Assembly (NCBI GenBank): GCA_964429355.1
Contig: CAYSCH010000324.1
Location: 1 to 10,799, forward strand
Direction: 5' to 3'
DNA length: 10,799 nt
Origin: JAAYAY01 sp964429355
Lineage (GTDB): Bacteria > Planctomycetota > Planctomycetia > Pirellulales > Thermoguttaceae
Shown: positions 1 to 6,710 of the stretch, piece by piece
Layout: every line of letters starts with the position of its first letter
Numbering within the stretch: the stretch's first letter is position 1
Notes under the pieces: model-generated
Told to the model about the DNA's origin: nothing
Database searches by the model: none
What the model saw: the letters and a program-made list of their open reading frames with translations, nothing else
Position numbers and translations under genes: made by a program

Positions 1-378
1 GAAGGTATTCCGACACGGCTCTGGCGGACGCGCTCGCCAGTGGATCTCACGTTGTAGTCAAGCGGCTGTTTTGGGAGAATGGGCAGCGATAGAAGACCAG
101 GTGGCGGAAGCAACACCAGTGCCCCGGCGATCCCCTCACAGAATGAACGGAACAGCGTTCCTGACAGGAGGCCAGTGCCCAGTCCTCTACCAGTTTTCCC
201 GCAAGAATTGGCAAAGGCTTCGTGAGGGGCACAGGCGTGGCCAACGAGCAGCATTGCGGGAGAGGTACGGACGTGTATTGTGCCGCCAAGACAAAGAGTT
301 AGTCATTGGCCTTGGTTCGCCGTGCCCTACGACAGAAGGTAATCGGCGAAGAAGAAGTCAGGCGAGTGCGTTTGTCCG
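1..378. other. Left-edge region with no convincing gene
   Basis: No gene here can be defended. On the + strand a frame enters from the left edge and stops at 90-92; its last residues (…DALASGSHVVVKRLFWENGQR) could be the C-terminal tail of a gene lying mostly outside the window, but this is too short to judge. Another + frame stays open from base 2 to 385, and a minus frame is open from an ATG at 252-254 out through the left edge. Both give Arg/Pro/Cys-rich translations that do not look like folded proteins. No RNA gene, repeat array or clear promoter was recognised. Confidence 0.4.
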
Positions 379-729
379 ATGGTAGATGACATCAGGGAAT
401 GCGATTATTGGTGGTTCGGTCAACTCTACTCGGTGCTGGCCGATTTCGCCGACGATCCCGAGAATACGATCAGTCGGCTTGGCCACATTTCCATCCAGGA
501 CGACCTGGCCAATCACTTGGATCATTTCCGAACATGTATCCTCGAAAAGTACCCGAAAGCAGTCGACCTTGAGGTGATGCGGGTTGTCACCGAAATCAAT
601 GAGATTCTCAGCCGGTATAGTCGCGGCGGAGAGTCGTCCGATGAGTGGTTCTGGACAAATAGAGGCTTCATGACACATTTCGATTGGGACAAGATCAGGA
701 AACTGGCACGGGCGCACTTGGTACACTGA
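379..729 (+). CDS. Small acidic hypothetical protein (116 aa)
   Basis: I do not recognise this family with certainty. The 116-residue product is soluble, with no signal peptide or membrane segment. It is rich in Asp/Glu and aromatic residues (DYWWFGQLY near residues 9-17, EWFW near 89-92, MTHFDWDKIRKLARAHL near the end) and is probably mostly helical. Its composition is far more protein-like than the overlapping frames. The ATG at 379 is the first start in frame; no strong Shine-Dalgarno precedes it, which is common in planctomycetes. The style (small, acidic, Trp-rich, ending in a W-x-K-[IV]-R-x-L-A helix) recalls small orphan or immunity-like proteins, but that is impression only. There is no toxin or secretion gene next to it in the window. 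It stands alone, with gene-poor DNA on both sides. A long open frame on the opposite strand (358-1137) covers it and is probably a shadow. Confidence 0.6.
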   Translation: MVDDIRECDYWWFGQLYSVLADFADDPENTISRLGHISIQDDLANHLDHFRTCILEKYPKAVDLEVMRVVTEINEILSRYSRGGESSDEWFWTNRGFMTHFDWDKIRKLARAHLVH

Positions 730-1209
730 AAAGGCGATGGCGGTGTCCCAAGCAAGGACCGATTTCGACACAGAAGCGGGGACGCCGCGGCGGGGGAAAT
801 TCTGAGCTAGAGTCCAGGTAAGCCTGACGAACGCTTCGTGGCAACTGGGTAACTTGTGGCTCGTAGCATTCGACCACTGTCCCATTAACCGACCCTTGAT
901 GAATAACCGGCGGTGGCCAGCATTCCCCTTAATCGGGTGGCAGATTCCCTGCAGTTCCCGCCTGGTGCAGGAACGGTCGCCCGGAGGTTTCTGGATGGCG
1001 ACAACTGACGAAGGTATTCTGGGACCGTGGTGACCGTTGTCCTCGCTGTGCCGCAGGCGGCTCGGTCCAGCGGGTCGCGGAGCGTTAGGGCCAAAAAGCC
1101 TATCATGCGGCATAAGGCGTGACAGCACAGGAACCAACTGTTACGATCAACGGATTGCGAGACCTGACCTGACTGCGAGATCTGGGTCGCACCAGTCCGG
1201 AGGGAACAA
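730..1209. other. 480-bp gene-poor spacer
   Basis: No sense-strand gene is visible between the small acidic protein and the exported hypothetical. The minus strand has an open frame from an ATG ending at 1137 down to 358, of which the part over 730-1137 is not explained by a gene on the other strand. Its translation (RRELQGICHPIKG…, LPSCHEAFVRLTWTLAQ…) is Cys/Arg/Pro-rich and unlike a normal cellular protein, so I do not call it. It could be the translation of a dispersed repeat or of a decayed gene. The promoter of the gene at 1210 must lie here, but I see no clear -35/-10 pair. Confidence 0.35.
1199..1204 (+). promoter_or_regulatory. Shine-Dalgarno site for the gene at 1210
   Basis: GGAGGG lies five bases before the ATG at 1210. 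It is one of the stronger ribosome sites in the window and fixes this start, which also opens a signal peptide. Confidence 0.7.
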
Positions 1210-2178
1210 ATGGCACCAGTGTGGCGAACCCTGTTGATGGTGACCACTTTGTTGACGGCCGATTCGGTGTCTCCTTGTCTCATCCATGCCGATGAACCGC
1301 TCTTTGCGGGGCCTTCCGATGCGGTGGTCGCCAAGGGAAACGAAATACTCGCACGGGTAAATTCCGAGACGAAGGCGAACGCACAGGAGTTGCACGCCTG
1401 GCCCTGGTCGGGGCAGTACTATGCAGGCGATGGAATAGCTTTCAATCTCCGGCTGGCGATTGCGCCGAAGGCCGGCGTTGTCTACTGGTGCGACAGCGAT
1501 TTGGGTGGGCTTTACGAGTTGAACTACGGTTCATTCCGAGAAGAGGATGGATACATCCATCTGACTTTTGACAAAAAGGGCGTGAAGGAAAAAGGAAACG
1601 GCGAGGAACTGCATCCGGTGCTGGTGCCACTCCGTTGGGGCGATTGCCGCTATTTGATCCCAGAAAACGAGATGATCGACTTCTGCAATCACATCAACAG
1701 AGGAAGCCAATCTGTTTCACGAGCGGCCCGATTTCTTGCACATGTTGACGACCAAGGAAAGAAAACCGCTGGAATTCCCAAGGTCCCGCCGAAGTACCAA
1801 AAGTACTTGCTCAAAGAACCGATCAATGCAGAGGTCATCTGGATTGGCGAAACGGTCATTCTCGAAAGAAACGACCGATGGCCTCCCGGAAAACACCGAG
1901 TGACGAAAGTTCGGCTCAATCGAGGAAAGGGGGATGGCCTGCTGCCAGGCATGGAACTGTTCCACCCACAATTCCCAGATCTGCGCGTTCTTGACGTATC
2001 CGCATCTACATGTCACGCTGAGACTTCGGAATGTCTCCTGGAAGAGGAGGCGGCCGATATGGATGATGCCAAGATGCCGCGGATCAGGGCGGGACTCCGC
2101 TATTCTACACGGGCGTCCGACTCTTCAGACGACAGCAGTGCGAAGCAGACAGACAACCGTTCGTTGAGGCCCGGCTGA
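1210..2178 (+). CDS. Exported hypothetical protein (322 aa)
   Basis: I do not recognise the family. The start is fixed by GGAGGG five bases upstream and by an N-terminal Sec-type signal peptide: basic MAPVWR, a hydrophobic stretch at about residues 7-26, and a likely cleavage near IHA-DEP (about residue 27). The mature part begins with a helical segment (VVAKGNEILARVNSETKANAQELHAW). It continues as a mostly beta-rich soluble domain with a cluster typical of a lipid-free periplasmic protein (YYAGDGIAFNLRLAIAPKAGVVYW, LYELNYGSF). The C-terminal region around GKGDGLLPGMELFHP to GLRYSTR (about residues 236-300) resembles a small beta-domain seen in planctomycete hypotheticals. The final 25 residues are Ser/Asp-rich and probably disordered. 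It is likely periplasmic or paryphoplasmic. It converges on the oxidoreductase gene, with 50 bp between the stops and no clear terminator hairpin there. No function is proposed. Confidence 0.75.
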   Translation: MAPVWRTLLMVTTLLTADSVSPCLIHADEPLFAGPSDAVVAKGNEILARVNSETKANAQELHAWPWSGQYYAGDGIAFNLRLAIAPKAGVVYWCDSDLGGLYELNYGSFREEDGYIHLTFDKKGVKEKGNGEELHPVLVPLRWGDCRYLIPENEMIDFCNHINRGSQSVSRAARFLAHVDDQGKKTAGIPKVPPKYQKYLLKEPINAEVIWIGETVILERNDRWPPGKHRVTKVRLNRGKGDGLLPGMELFHPQFPDLRVLDVSASTCHAETSECLLEEEAADMDDAKMPRIRAGLRYSTRASDSSDDSSAKQTDNRSLRPG

Positions 2179-2228
2179 CTGGCGGCTCGATTGCCTGGAA
2201 AACGGCCGGTACGGGGCAGGCTCAGCCT

Positions 2229-3578
2229 TCACACTTCGACCCACTTCCCCGGGACCGGCACCGGGTAATTTCCCTGGGCGTCCGGCTCGACCGGGGCCGG
2301 GCCGCCGAATTTCAACTGGTCGACGATCGGCGAGAATTGGAAGTTCGAGGCGAGCATCTCCGTCCAGGTGATCGTCCGGCCCATGTGGGCGGCCGCGCGG
2401 CCCATGATCCCAGCGAGGTTCGCATAAGCCGCCCGTTCGGCTTCGTTGTACGGACGGTCCTCGCCAATGGCTTCAAGGAAATCCTTCCACTCAGCCTGCC
2501 AGGGGCTGCGGGGTTCGCGCGGCGCGGCCCAGTCGATCTGGCTTCTGTCGATCTCTTTGCCCTTGTAGATGTGCACGGTGGCGGCGTGCACGTTGCCGGA
2601 GAACTGCGCGGCGCGTTTGCTGCCGTGGATGAACGTGGCGAACGGATCGATCCCCTCGACCACCGCCTTGCCCCCGTCGGCGAAGGTGTACTCCATCACG
2701 TAATCGTCGACGTTCTGGCTGCAATTGTCCGGCTTGTTGGGCGGGGTGCACTTGCCCGTTGCCGAGACCGGCCAGCCGTCCTTGATCCAGCAGCATTCGT
2801 CGATCTGGTGGATCAGGAGTTCCAGCATGAGGCCGGAGCCGGCCCAGAGGAAGTGTACGCGGTTGTTGATCTGCCAAGCCACGAGGTCGGTGCCGGCCGG
2901 CGGTTTCCCGAGGAAGTTCCGGCCGCAGTCGCGAGTGGCGCGGACCAACGGGATGTCGCCCAGCTCGCCCGCGCGGATCTTCTCGATGAGCATCTGCCGG
3001 GCGATACTATGGCGGCACTGAAGTCCGGCCGCGATCTTGATGTTCCGCTTCTTCGCCGCCTCGCCCGCCGCCAGGATGCGGCGGCAGCCGGCCGGGTCGG
3101 ACGCGAAGCACTTCTCCATGAACACGTTCACGCCCTTCTGCACCGCGTACTCGATCTGCGGGGGGCGGCAGTAGGAGTAGGCCGTGAGCATGGCCACGTC
3201 GCCCGGCCGCAGGCAGTCGATCGCGTGGCGATACGCGTCGAACCCGGCGAAACAGCGGTCGGCAGGCACGTCGACCCGATCGGCGAATTCCTTCTGCAGC
3301 ACGTCGTGAGCGACCTTGACACGTTGGTCCGTCAGGTCGGCCATCGCATGGAGCTTGATCGGACTGGTGGCGACGGACAGCGCGTCGGCAACCGCCCCCC
3401 GGCCACGGCCGCCGCAGCCGATCAGGGCCAGGCGGATCGTGTTGTCCGACGCGGCGTGCACACGCGGCAAGCCCGAAGCAAGCACCGCGCCCGCGGCGAT
3501 TGCTCCGCCGAGTTTGATCGCGTCGCGGCGAGTGGTTTGGGGAAGCGTGCGATTGGCCGGTCCGGTTGGGCGACTCAT
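2229..3578 (-). CDS. Tat-exported Gfo/Idh/MocA family oxidoreductase
   Basis: This is an NAD(P)-dependent sugar or polyol oxidoreductase of the Gfo/Idh/MocA family (449 aa, the family's usual size when a Tat leader is present). A twin-arginine leader (TTRRDAIK, Arg17-Arg18, then a hydrophobic stretch to about residue 43) indicates folded export with cofactor bound. The Rossmann loop is GCGGRG at 54-59. The family EKP motif is here E155-K156-C157: the lysine is kept and the proline is replaced by cysteine. A HQID motif at 258-261 sits in the catalytic C-terminal domain, followed by the usual alpha/beta substrate domain up to the GKWVEV end. The start at 3578 has AGGAGC (3585-3590 on the reverse strand) seven bases upstream. 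Planctomycetes carry many such paralogs, often linked to breakdown of complex polysaccharides. The exact substrate cannot be read from sequence and no carbohydrate enzymes neighbour it. It is divergent from the DUF4105 gene. Confidence 0.92.
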   Translation of the reverse strand: MSRPTGPANRTLPQTTRRDAIKLGGAIAAGAVLASGLPRVHAASDNTIRLALIGCGGRGRGAVADALSVATSPIKLHAMADLTDQRVKVAHDVLQKEFADRVDVPADRCFAGFDAYRHAIDCLRPGDVAMLTAYSYCRPPQIEYAVQKGVNVFMEKCFASDPAGCRRILAAGEAAKKRNIKIAAGLQCRHSIARQMLIEKIRAGELGDIPLVRATRDCGRNFLGKPPAGTDLVAWQINNRVHFLWAGSGLMLELLIHQIDECCWIKDGWPVSATGKCTPPNKPDNCSQNVDDYVMEYTFADGGKAVVEGIDPFATFIHGSKRAAQFSGNVHAATVHIYKGKEIDRSQIDWAAPREPRSPWQAEWKDFLEAIGEDRPYNEAERAAYANLAGIMGRAAAHMGRTITWTEMLASNFQFSPIVDQLKFGGPAPVEPDAQGNYPVPVPGKWVEV

Positions 3579-3954
3579 GGTCGTGCTCCTGGGAATGAGG
3601 TGCGTGGGATTGGCTCTTATGACTCAAACGGTAAACGGCAGCTTGCTGTTGGGGGAACGTAGGCGGGGAGCGGGTGGGTCGCGGCGGAAAGTCATCCCGG
3701 CTCAATCACCGATCGCGGCAAGGAAACCAAGTGGCCAGCTTACCACCGTCGGATGGGCTCGGCAACCAAGCCGTGAGAATGGTGACAGCCACCAAGTTTG
3801 ACAAGATTGGACAGGCCAGATAAAACCAATACGGGTCACGCATCCCAAAAACACGTCGGCAGAACCTCGACCATTTCAAGTCAGGAAGCGTCGGCTCGTG
3901 ACCAACCTTCGGATGGTGCCCGCCGACCCATGAACCGTTGGAGGGACCAATCCC
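3579..3954. other. Divergent intergenic region (376 bp)
   Basis: This spacer separates two divergently transcribed genes and should hold promoters for both. A good candidate for the + strand gene is present (3798-3826). For the minus-strand oxidoreductase I see only its Shine-Dalgarno (3585-3590) and a weak CATAAG about 40 bases upstream of the ATG. Short open frames crossing this region on the + strand are shadows. No inverted repeat long enough to call an operator was found. Confidence 0.5.
3798..3826 (+). promoter_or_regulatory. Candidate sigma70-type promoter for the DUF4105 gene
   Basis: A perfect -35 TTGACA (3798-3803) is followed after 17 bp by TAAAAC (3821-3826), four of six matches to the -10 consensus. 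Transcription would begin near 3833 and leave a leader of about 120 nt before the ATG at 3955. Planctomycete housekeeping promoters are not always this close to the E. coli consensus, so this is an inference. Confidence 0.45.
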
Positions 3955-5004
3955 ATGCGTCCATCGGTCTCCAGCGTGATCCAGGCCCTGTTGCGGCTCG
4001 TCCGACGGGGCGCTGTCGCCGGGCTTCGTGCCCTGTCCTGGCTGTCGCTCGTGCTCGCCTGGCTCTGGTCCTGTCTTGCGATCGGGCTGTTCCGCCCGCT
4101 GCCGAGTGCCGTCGCGATTCTTCTGGCGTCCCTTTGGGCCTGCCTGACGATCGGCCTGTTCGTGAAGCTGCCGCGAAGGAAGGCGGCCGGGTGCACCATC
4201 GCGGGCATTCTCCTGATCTGGGCAGCCTGGTCGCTCCAGCCTGCACGAAACGACCGGGCCTGGGAACCGAACCAGGCCCGGCTCCCCCAGGTCCGTATCG
4301 ACGGTGACCAGATCGTCATCGACAACGTCCGCTGCACCGCGTACCGCAGCGAACAGGACTGCGACGTCCTTTGGGAGCAGCGGACGTTGGATTTCACCCG
4401 TCTGGAGTCGGTGGACTTCGTGATGGTGCCCTTCTCGGCGTCAGGGGCCCTGGCCCACGTGTTTGTGACGTTCGGGTTCAACGACGGGGAGCACCTGGCG
4501 GTCTCGGTCGAGGTCCGCAAGGCGCAGGGGGAGAAGTACTCTCCGCTGTACGGAATGTTTCACCGGTACGAGCTGATGTACGTGATCGGCGATGAGAGCG
4601 ACCTGATCGGACTCCGCGCCAACATTCGCCGGAATCCTGTGTACCTGTATCCCGTGAAAGCCCGCAAGGACCAGGTGCGACGATTGCTCCTTTCCATGCT
4701 TATGCGTGCCCAGCGGCTGCGAACTTCGCCGGAGTTCTACAACACCGTCACCAATTCCTGCAGCTCCAATCTCCTTTGGCACGTGAACCAGGTGCGGCAC
4801 AGGCCGATCGGGTGGAAATGGAGTATACTCCTGCCGGGCTTCTCCGACGAGTTGGCCTACGAGCTGGGGCTGATCGATTTCGACGGCCCTCTGGACCAGG
4901 CCCGGGCGTGGTTCCGCATCGATAACCGGAGCATGCCTTGGACGACCGGCAAGGCCTGGTCGCAGCAGATCCGCGCGTGCAGCGAACCATCGACCGCCAA
5001 GTGA
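3955..5004 (+). CDS. Membrane-anchored DUF4105 (Lnb N-terminal periplasmic-type) protein
   Basis: This is a 349-residue protein with three hydrophobic helices at about 23-45, 51-70 and 78-94, followed by an extracytoplasmic DUF4105-type domain. Domain hallmarks are readable: HVFVTFGFNDGEHLAVSVE (from His168), EKYSPLYGMF (193-202), ELMYVIGDESDLI, VYLYPV (229-234) and EFYNTVTNSCSSNL (260-273). DUF4105 is named after the periplasmic domain of Lnb, an N-acyltransferase of lipoproteins, and has a papain-like fold with a Cys-His pair. Here His168 and Cys269 are the natural candidates and both are present. Whether this member acts on lipoproteins, peptides or something else cannot be read from sequence. 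The start is fixed by GGAGGG at 3940-3945, nine bases upstream, and a promoter candidate lies at 3798-3826. It ends 62 bp before the convergent stop of the next gene. No partner acyltransferase gene is seen. Confidence 0.88.
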   Translation: MRPSVSSVIQALLRLVRRGAVAGLRALSWLSLVLAWLWSCLAIGLFRPLPSAVAILLASLWACLTIGLFVKLPRRKAAGCTIAGILLIWAAWSLQPARNDRAWEPNQARLPQVRIDGDQIVIDNVRCTAYRSEQDCDVLWEQRTLDFTRLESVDFVMVPFSASGALAHVFVTFGFNDGEHLAVSVEVRKAQGEKYSPLYGMFHRYELMYVIGDESDLIGLRANIRRNPVYLYPVKARKDQVRRLLLSMLMRAQRLRTSPEFYNTVTNSCSSNLLWHVNQVRHRPIGWKWSILLPGFSDELAYELGLIDFDGPLDQARAWFRIDNRSMPWTTGKAWSQQIRACSEPSTAK

Positions 5005-5066
5005 ACGGTATAGGGCGGCAGGGTCGGTGAGCCCATAGAGAGCTAGCTAGTTGCCATCCGGCCGGC

Positions 5067-5984
5067 TCAGGCGACGCGGAAGAGCCGGTTGTGCAGCCCT
5101 TCGACACGGACGCTTTTGGAGTAATGGTGCACCTTGAGGTCGTCGCGGACGGGCGTGGGCACGCACACGATGAACTCGGCCCAATCCGGTCCGTTGTGCG
5201 CCACATAGGCCAGGCGGCAGGCCGTGAGCGGCGGCTCACCGCGGGCCCCAATGTCGGCCAGGCCGGGGAAGAGGACCGGTCCCGTGTCGACCTGGTAGTA
5301 GCGTTCCCGTTCGCTGTAGTTGACGGTCTTCACCGGATACTCCAGGGTGATCAAGTATCCGCAGGCCCGGTACTGCGTGCGTGAGACCAGGGAGGCATTG
5401 CCCGCCAGGGCGGCGAGGATCTCGTCGGTGCTCACCAGTTCCACGGCGGGGACGCCAGGCAGTTCGATGGAAAAGGCGGCAAAGGCGTCGCGCGGGTCGA
5501 TCAGGTGGCGTTCGGGCTGTGCGCCGAGCTTGGGCGGATGGAGTGTGGCCTCGTAGTCGGCCCGTGCCCAGTGCTTCTCGATGAGGCAATGCTCCTGGCC
5601 TCCGATCATGCACATGCTGGCGTTCGGGTCGTGCCACACGTCGCGTTTGACCCACACTTGTTCGGCGCGGCACTCCGCGCCCAGGGCGTAACGCACCTGG
5701 GCGCCGGTGCCCTCGTGCTCGAGAGTGGCCGTGGCCTCGACCGGCATGCGCACACGGTTGAGGGTCATGGCCAGCGGCTTCGACACCGTCTTGGGGGGCT
5801 TGAGCTTCGTGTCGAGCATCCAGCGGAGGTAGGAACGGGCGAAATCGGTTACCAGCAGGCCGGTCGGTTCGGCAGCCCGGGACTGCAGGGCACGCGGCGC
5901 GACCAGCGCGGCAGCAGCGAGGCTGCAGCTTCGCAGAAAGGTGCGGCGTTCTCTCTCGAGGGGTGGCCAAGAAAACCCTTGCAT
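5067..5984 (-). CDS. Tat-signal hypothetical protein (305 aa)
   Basis: I do not recognise the family. I place the start at 5984 rather than the more upstream ATG at 6026. The upstream ATG lies inside the end of the neighbouring RAYT unit and before a perfect TATAAT (6004-6009), so a transcript from that site could not encode it. The shorter product has a twin-arginine leader (ERRTFLRS, Arg13-Arg14, then LAAAALVAPRAL), so it is probably exported folded. The mature part is about 265 residues with a beta-rich pattern and paired aromatic and acidic motifs (VWVKRDVWHDPNASMCMIGG, EKHWARADYEATLHPPK, YYQVDTGPVLFPGL). There are no membrane spans and no catalytic motif I can name. No Shine-Dalgarno precedes the ATG. 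The gene has lost its original upstream neighbourhood to the RAYT insertion. Confidence 0.75.
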   Translation of the reverse strand: MQGFSWPPLERERRTFLRSCSLAAAALVAPRALQSRAAEPTGLLVTDFARSYLRWMLDTKLKPPKTVSKPLAMTLNRVRMPVEATATLEHEGTGAQVRYALGAECRAEQVWVKRDVWHDPNASMCMIGGQEHCLIEKHWARADYEATLHPPKLGAQPERHLIDPRDAFAAFSIELPGVPAVELVSTDEILAALAGNASLVSRTQYRACGYLITLEYPVKTVNYSERERYYQVDTGPVLFPGLADIGARGEPPLTACRLAYVAHNGPDWAEFIVCVPTPVRDDLKVHHYSKSVRVEGLHNRLFRVA

Positions 5985-6003
5985 GATTTCTGAAAATGTG
6001 TAC

Positions 6004-6009
6004 ATTATA
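6004..6009 (-). promoter_or_regulatory. Perfect -10 box in front of the Tat-signal orphan
   Basis: The minus strand reads TATAAT here, 19 bp upstream of the ATG ending at 5984. Transcription would start only about a dozen bases before the ATG, giving a near-leaderless mRNA. At the expected -35 position (about 6026-6033) there is only CTAGTC-like sequence, which belongs to the RAYT unit end. Confidence 0.35.
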
Positions 6010-6013
6010 TCTC

Positions 6014-6034
6014 GAAATCCGGACATGACTAGTT
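6014..6034 (+). repeat. Left inverted end of the RAYT unit
   Basis: GAAATCCGG (6014-6022) and ACTAGTT (6028-6034) are repeated in inverted orientation at 6473-6497 with a longer spacer. The RAYT stop codon (6029-6031) lies inside this end. Confidence 0.6.
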
Positions 6035-6436
6035 TCGTTGCTTTCTTGGCCGGCTACCTTTCTGTGGCCTCAGAACATGACCGACGAGACTCTCCAATCG
6101 CTCCAGGAAGGTGTCACCCCCGAGCGGTCGGCCGGTGCGGCTGTGCCCACGTAACTCTCTCAACCGGAAATTGATCCGCCGCGTATAACGCCGATGGGCC
6201 TCGCCGATCGCTCGCCGCAACCCCTGGTCGGATGCGGGTACCGCGATCAGATGCGCGTGATTGGGCATCAAGCAGTACCCCCAGATTTCCACTCCCTCTT
6301 CCCCACACCACTCGGCCATCAGTTCCAGGTACGCCGCGTAGTCCTCGTCATGGAAGAACGTCTGCTGCCGACGGTTTCCCCGCTGGGTGACGTGGTGAGG
6401 CATACCAGGAATGACCACTCTCGCCAATCTTGCCAT
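6029..6436 (-). CDS. REP-associated tyrosine transposase (RAYT, Y1_Tnp), internally deleted
   Basis: The first 91 residues match the planctomycete RAYT/Y1_Tnp family closely: MARLARVVIPGMPHHVTQRGNR, the HUH motif PNHAHLI (His60, His62) and EAHRRYTRRINF. Intact relatives, as I know them, run to about 220-250 residues. After INFR they continue with a WRGHLWQGRF block and a YxxxNPVRA block that carries the catalytic Tyr (Tyr115 in E. coli TnpA_REP). This ORF jumps at about residue 91 directly to LRELRGHSRTGRPLG, the C-terminal block, and ends in a basic tail. So about 100 residues, including the Tyr/NPV motif, are missing in frame. The product should not cleave DNA, though it may still bind REP sequences. 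The start has no near Shine-Dalgarno. TTGACG at 6466-6471 (minus) could be a -35. It lies directly upstream of the Tat-signal orphan. Confidence 0.85.
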   Translation of the reverse strand: MARLARVVIPGMPHHVTQRGNRRQQTFFHDEDYAAYLELMAEWCGEEGVEIWGYCLMPNHAHLIAVPASDQGLRRAIGEAHRRYTRRINFRLRELRGHSRTGRPLGGDTFLERLESLVGHVLRPQKGSRPRKQRN

Positions 6437-6472
6437 TGCAGAAAGGTAGCTAGTTTACTCCTCCTCGTCAAT

Positions 6473-6497
6473 AACTAGTAATGCGTCCCCGGATTTC
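6473..6497 (-). repeat. Right inverted end of the RAYT unit
   Basis: The minus strand reads GAAATCCGG at the outer side and ACTAGTT at the inner side, separated by GGACGCATT. It mirrors 6014-6034. Confidence 0.6.
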
Positions 6498-6558
6498 CCC
6501 GGATTTCCTCATTTCCTCCCCGGATTTCCGCTGTTCATCTTCACGCGGACGGATTTCC
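6487..6558 (+). repeat. Clustered CCCCGGATTTCC REP-like repeats
   Basis: CCCCGGATTTCC occurs at 6487-6498, 6497-6508 (sharing two bases) and 6518-6529. A partial copy GGATTTCC sits at 6551-6558. The shared core GGATTTC also occurs inverted at the left RAYT end (6014-6022). RAYTs are associated with short repeats of this kind, so these are probably the cognate REP sequences. Confidence 0.65.
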
Positions 6559-6655
6559 CATTCTGCCGTCGACATCGTTCTAGGTTCAATTCACTGCCCC
6601 CTGTCGATTAGACCGGCGCGCAGAGTGGATGACACATCTGGCTGGTGAGTTGTCG

Positions 6656-6710
6656 TCATTCAACACCTGCCCCTTCTTCTCGCTCGCTCTTGCCCAGGCT
6701 GCGTCAGCAT
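6656..6710 (+). repeat. 55-bp direct repeat, copy 1
   Basis: Bases 6656-6710 are identical to 10745-10799. The match begins at TCATTCAACACCTGCCCC and ends here only because the window ends at the other copy. The bases just left of the two copies differ (G at 6655, T at 10744), so this left boundary is real. The copy contains a short hairpin-capable stretch GCTG-CGT-CAGC at 6698-6708. No protein-coding context explains it. Confidence 0.9.

Larger units (their letters stand above)
6014..6530 (-). mobile_element. RAYT unit with imperfect inverted ends
   Basis: A RAYT gene is bounded by related inverted sequences. At 6014-6034 (+) GAAATCCGG is followed, after ACATG, by ACTAGTT. On the minus strand at 6497-6473 GAAATCCGG is followed, after a nine-base spacer GGACGCATT, by ACTAGTT. 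A further inverted pair lies inside: GCTACCTTTCTG at 6053-6064 (+) and its complement at 6439-6450. The outer right side holds extra CCCCGGATTTCC copies to 6529. RAYTs (REP-associated tyrosine transposases) are normally flanked by such REP-like sequences. Boundaries are inferred from symmetry; no target-site duplication was identified. Confidence 0.6.

Noticed and set aside
1..1019. GAAGGTATTC at 1-10 and 1010-1019
   Set aside because: Only ten bases match and the flanks diverge at once; chance is enough, though the left edge hides any extension.
358..1137. 259-codon minus-strand ORF as a gene
   Set aside because: It is antisense to the better 379-729 gene and has atypical composition; kept only as a low-interest observation.
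2337..3662. 441-codon + strand open frame
   Set aside because: It is antisense to the Gfo/Idh/MocA gene, whose Rossmann, EK and HxxD motifs are clear; the + product is Arg/Val/Gly-rich with no motifs.
5062..5088. Inverted repeat CCGGCTC/GAGCCGG as a terminator
   Set aside because: It mostly overlaps the coding end of the orphan gene and has a 13-base loop and no T-tract.
5985..6026. Upstream ATG giving a 319-residue version of the Tat-signal orphan
   Set aside because: It lies inside the RAYT end and upstream of the TATAAT box, and adds residues before an already well-placed Tat leader.
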